DNA of 51,253 nucleotides from Bacillota bacterium (GTDB lineage Bacteria > Bacillota > Clostridia > Christensenellales > Aristaeellaceae): positions 1 to 51,253 of the forward strand of contig JAFADG010000011.1 of NCBI GenBank assembly GCA_023425025.1, in the 5' to 3' direction. Position 1 is the stretch's first letter, and each line of letters starts with the position of its first letter. Positions 50,078 to 51,253 of this stretch are shown here, one piece after another. A model generated the notes under the pieces. It was not told where the DNA came from. It made no database searches and worked only from the letters and a program-made list of their open reading frames with translations. A program made the position numbers and the translations under genes.

Positions 50078-51118
50078 ATGAAAAAGTGGATTGCGCTTAT
50101 CCTTATGGCCTGTATGCTGATTCCCGCCGCATCGTATGCGGAGAATGCAGGCGTGGTGAACATTTTTAACTGGGAAGATTACATCGACGAACAGACCCTC
50201 GAAATGTTTACCGCCGAAACCGGCATCAAGGTCAATTATATGAACTTTACCACCAACGAGGATATGCTGGTGCAGGTGGAGGCGACGCCTTCCGCCTTTG
50301 ATGTGGTGTTCCCCTCCGATTATTGCGTGGAGCGCATGATCTCCCTGGGCCTGTTGGAAAAGATCGATTTTGCCAACGTGCCCAACGCGTCGCAGATTCT
50401 GCCGGAGCTGCGCAACGCCTCCTATGACCCTACCGGCGAATACGGCGTACCCTATATGTGGGGCACCGTCGGCATCCTGTACAACACGAAAATGGTCACC
50501 GAGCCGGTGGACAGCTGGGCCATCCTGTGGGATGTCCAGTACAAGAACAACGTGTTCATGATGGATAGCATCCGCGATACCATGGGCATCACCCTCAAAT
50601 ACCTGGGCGAATCCATGAACACCCGTGACCCCATCGCCCTGGAAAATGCCAAAGACCTGTTGATAGAGCAAAAGCAGGCCGGCATCGTAAAAGCCTACCA
50701 GGTGGATGAAACCAAGGACAAGATGGTCGCCGGCGAAGCGGCCCTGGCGCTGATGTGGAGCGGCGACGCCCAGTACGCCATTGACTTGAATCCCGATCTC
50801 GCCTATGTTGTACCCAAGGAAGGCTCCAACGTGTGGGTGGATGCCATGGTCATTCCCAAGGGTGCAAAGAACAAGGCCAATGCCGAAGTCTTCATCAACT
50901 TCATGTCCAGGCCCGACATCGCCCAAATGAATTGCGAAGCCATATGGTATTCCTCCCCCAACGCCGGCGCCATTGAACTGATGGGCGAGGAATACAGCGG
51001 CAACCCCGTTATGAATCCCGATCCCGAGGTCGTGCAAAGGTGCGAGTATTTCAACGACATCCAGGATTTCATTGAAATTTACAACGCCCTTTGGCTGGAT
51101 ATCAAGAGCGCCAAGTAA
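50078..51118 (+). CDS. potD: Polyamine-binding extracellular protein PotD
   Basis: A 346-residue solute-binding protein with an N-terminal signal (MKKWIALILMACMLIPAASYA). Cleavage after ASYA by signal peptidase I seems likeliest; LMAC could be a weak lipobox, in which case it would be a lipoprotein. The mature start VVNIFNWEDYID carries the aromatic/acidic polyamine-binding residues typical of PotD/PotF, and the family segment EYGVPYMWGTVGILYN is present. AAGGAGG precedes the ATG. It is last in the potABCD operon. Confidence 0.95.
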   Translation: MKKWIALILMACMLIPAASYAENAGVVNIFNWEDYIDEQTLEMFTAETGIKVNYMNFTTNEDMLVQVEATPSAFDVVFPSDYCVERMISLGLLEKIDFANVPNASQILPELRNASYDPTGEYGVPYMWGTVGILYNTKMVTEPVDSWAILWDVQYKNNVFMMDSIRDTMGITLKYLGESMNTRDPIALENAKDLLIEQKQAGIVKAYQVDETKDKMVAGEAALALMWSGDAQYAIDLNPDLAYVVPKEGSNVWVDAMVIPKGAKNKANAEVFINFMSRPDIAQMNCEAIWYSSPNAGAIELMGEEYSGNPVMNPDPEVVQRCEYFNDIQDFIEIYNALWLDIKSAK

Positions 51119-51134
51119 CTTCCCTTCAATCAAA

Positions 51135-51155
51135 ACCACCGGCTTAGCCGGTGGT
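51135..51155. repeat. Hairpin after potD
   Basis: A perfect 9-bp stem ACCACCGGC-tta-GCCGGTGGT, 17 bases after the potD stop, lacking a T-run. It may end the pot transcript or be the outermost hairpin of an IS200/IS605-type end (see the next entry). Confidence 0.6.
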
Positions 51156-51253
51156 ATGCACCGCGCCTTCAAGGCGAATTTACTAGCCGCGTCTCAAGAC
51201 GCATTGAACCATCTATCAACTGCATTTCATGCCCCACCGCTCGTAAACGAGCT
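51135..51253 (-). mobile_element. Possible end of an IS200/IS605 (TnpB-type) element, cut by the window
   Basis: Four small hairpins follow one another: ACCACCGGC/GCCGGTGGT, CGCCTT-ca-AAGGCG-like, GCGTCT-ca-AGACGC and GCTCGT-aa-ACGAGC. A minus-strand frame is open from the window edge to a TGA at 51169-51171 (27 codons, ending MRLETRLVNSP). Dense subterminal hairpins overlapping the 3' end of a reading frame are typical of the TnpB/omega-RNA end of these elements. The bulk of the element would lie outside the window. Confidence 0.35.

Overview
The window looks like chromosome of a spore-forming member of the Bacillota, class Clostridia, with fairly high GC. Markers for this are the ctsR-mcsA-mcsB-clpC operon, the darA(yaaQ)-holB-ricT(yaaT) block, a mrfA-mrfB (yprA-yprB) pair, a SpoVB-type flippase, a SpoIID-domain protein, DUF6062 and DRTGG proteins, [FeFe]-hydrogenase-related genes, and frequent TTG/GTG starts behind strong AGGAGG sites. 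No species can be named from sequence alone.

Layout. Positions 1-5.3 kb (minus strand) hold a redox/hydrogenase-associated cluster: SPOR protein, DRTGG protein, HATPase anti-sigma-like protein, an iron-only hydrogenase large-subunit-like protein, an intruding VOC protein, a second DRTGG protein and a PHP phosphoesterase. A separately promoted NuoE-like gene follows, under a Rex-like operator, and continues off the left edge. 5.4-9.8 kb: DUF6062, dCMP deaminase, SpoVB-like flippase, an inverted-repeat pair, an AT-rich orphan gene, and a TrmN6-type methyltransferase coupled to a giant SpoIID + 11xSH3 exported protein (9.8-14.1 kb). 14.4-18.1 kb: ferredoxin, ricT, holB, darA and mtnN. 18.3-19.9 kb: tRNA-Ala(CGC), two GNAT acetyltransferases and two very small minus-strand reading frames.

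20-28.3 kb is accessory in character: a chemoreceptor, a YVTN beta-propeller, a GNAT remnant, an orphan HExxH protein, a MATE exporter, a lactonase-type propeller, a Cu/Zn-SOD-like protein and a small membrane protein. 28.4-36.1 kb: tldE/tldD, beta-phosphoglucomutase, a TPR protein, and the mrfB/mrfA DNA repair pair with a dyad over its promoter. 36.3-36.8 kb is a compact element: a DUF559 nuclease gene between ~48-bp inverted repeats. 37.4-42.1 kb is the protein quality-control operon ctsR-mcsA-mcsB-clpC with a CtsR box. 42.2-46.3 kb: a four-repeat exported protein, two large hairpins, a flotillin remnant and hflC/hflK. 46.4-51.1 kb: an XRE-cupin regulator with paired dyads in its leader, then potABCD polyamine uptake. 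The last ~120 bp resembles the hairpin-rich end of an IS200/IS605-type element.

Most interesting items: the DUF559 inverted-repeat element whose left repeat can pair with its own ribosome-binding site; the paired GTTTA-N7-TAAAC dyads before the XRE-cupin gene; the perfect dyad across the mrfAB -10 box; the Rex-like site at the nuoE promoter; the HExxH orphan; and the two tiny reading frames at 19.6-19.9 kb.
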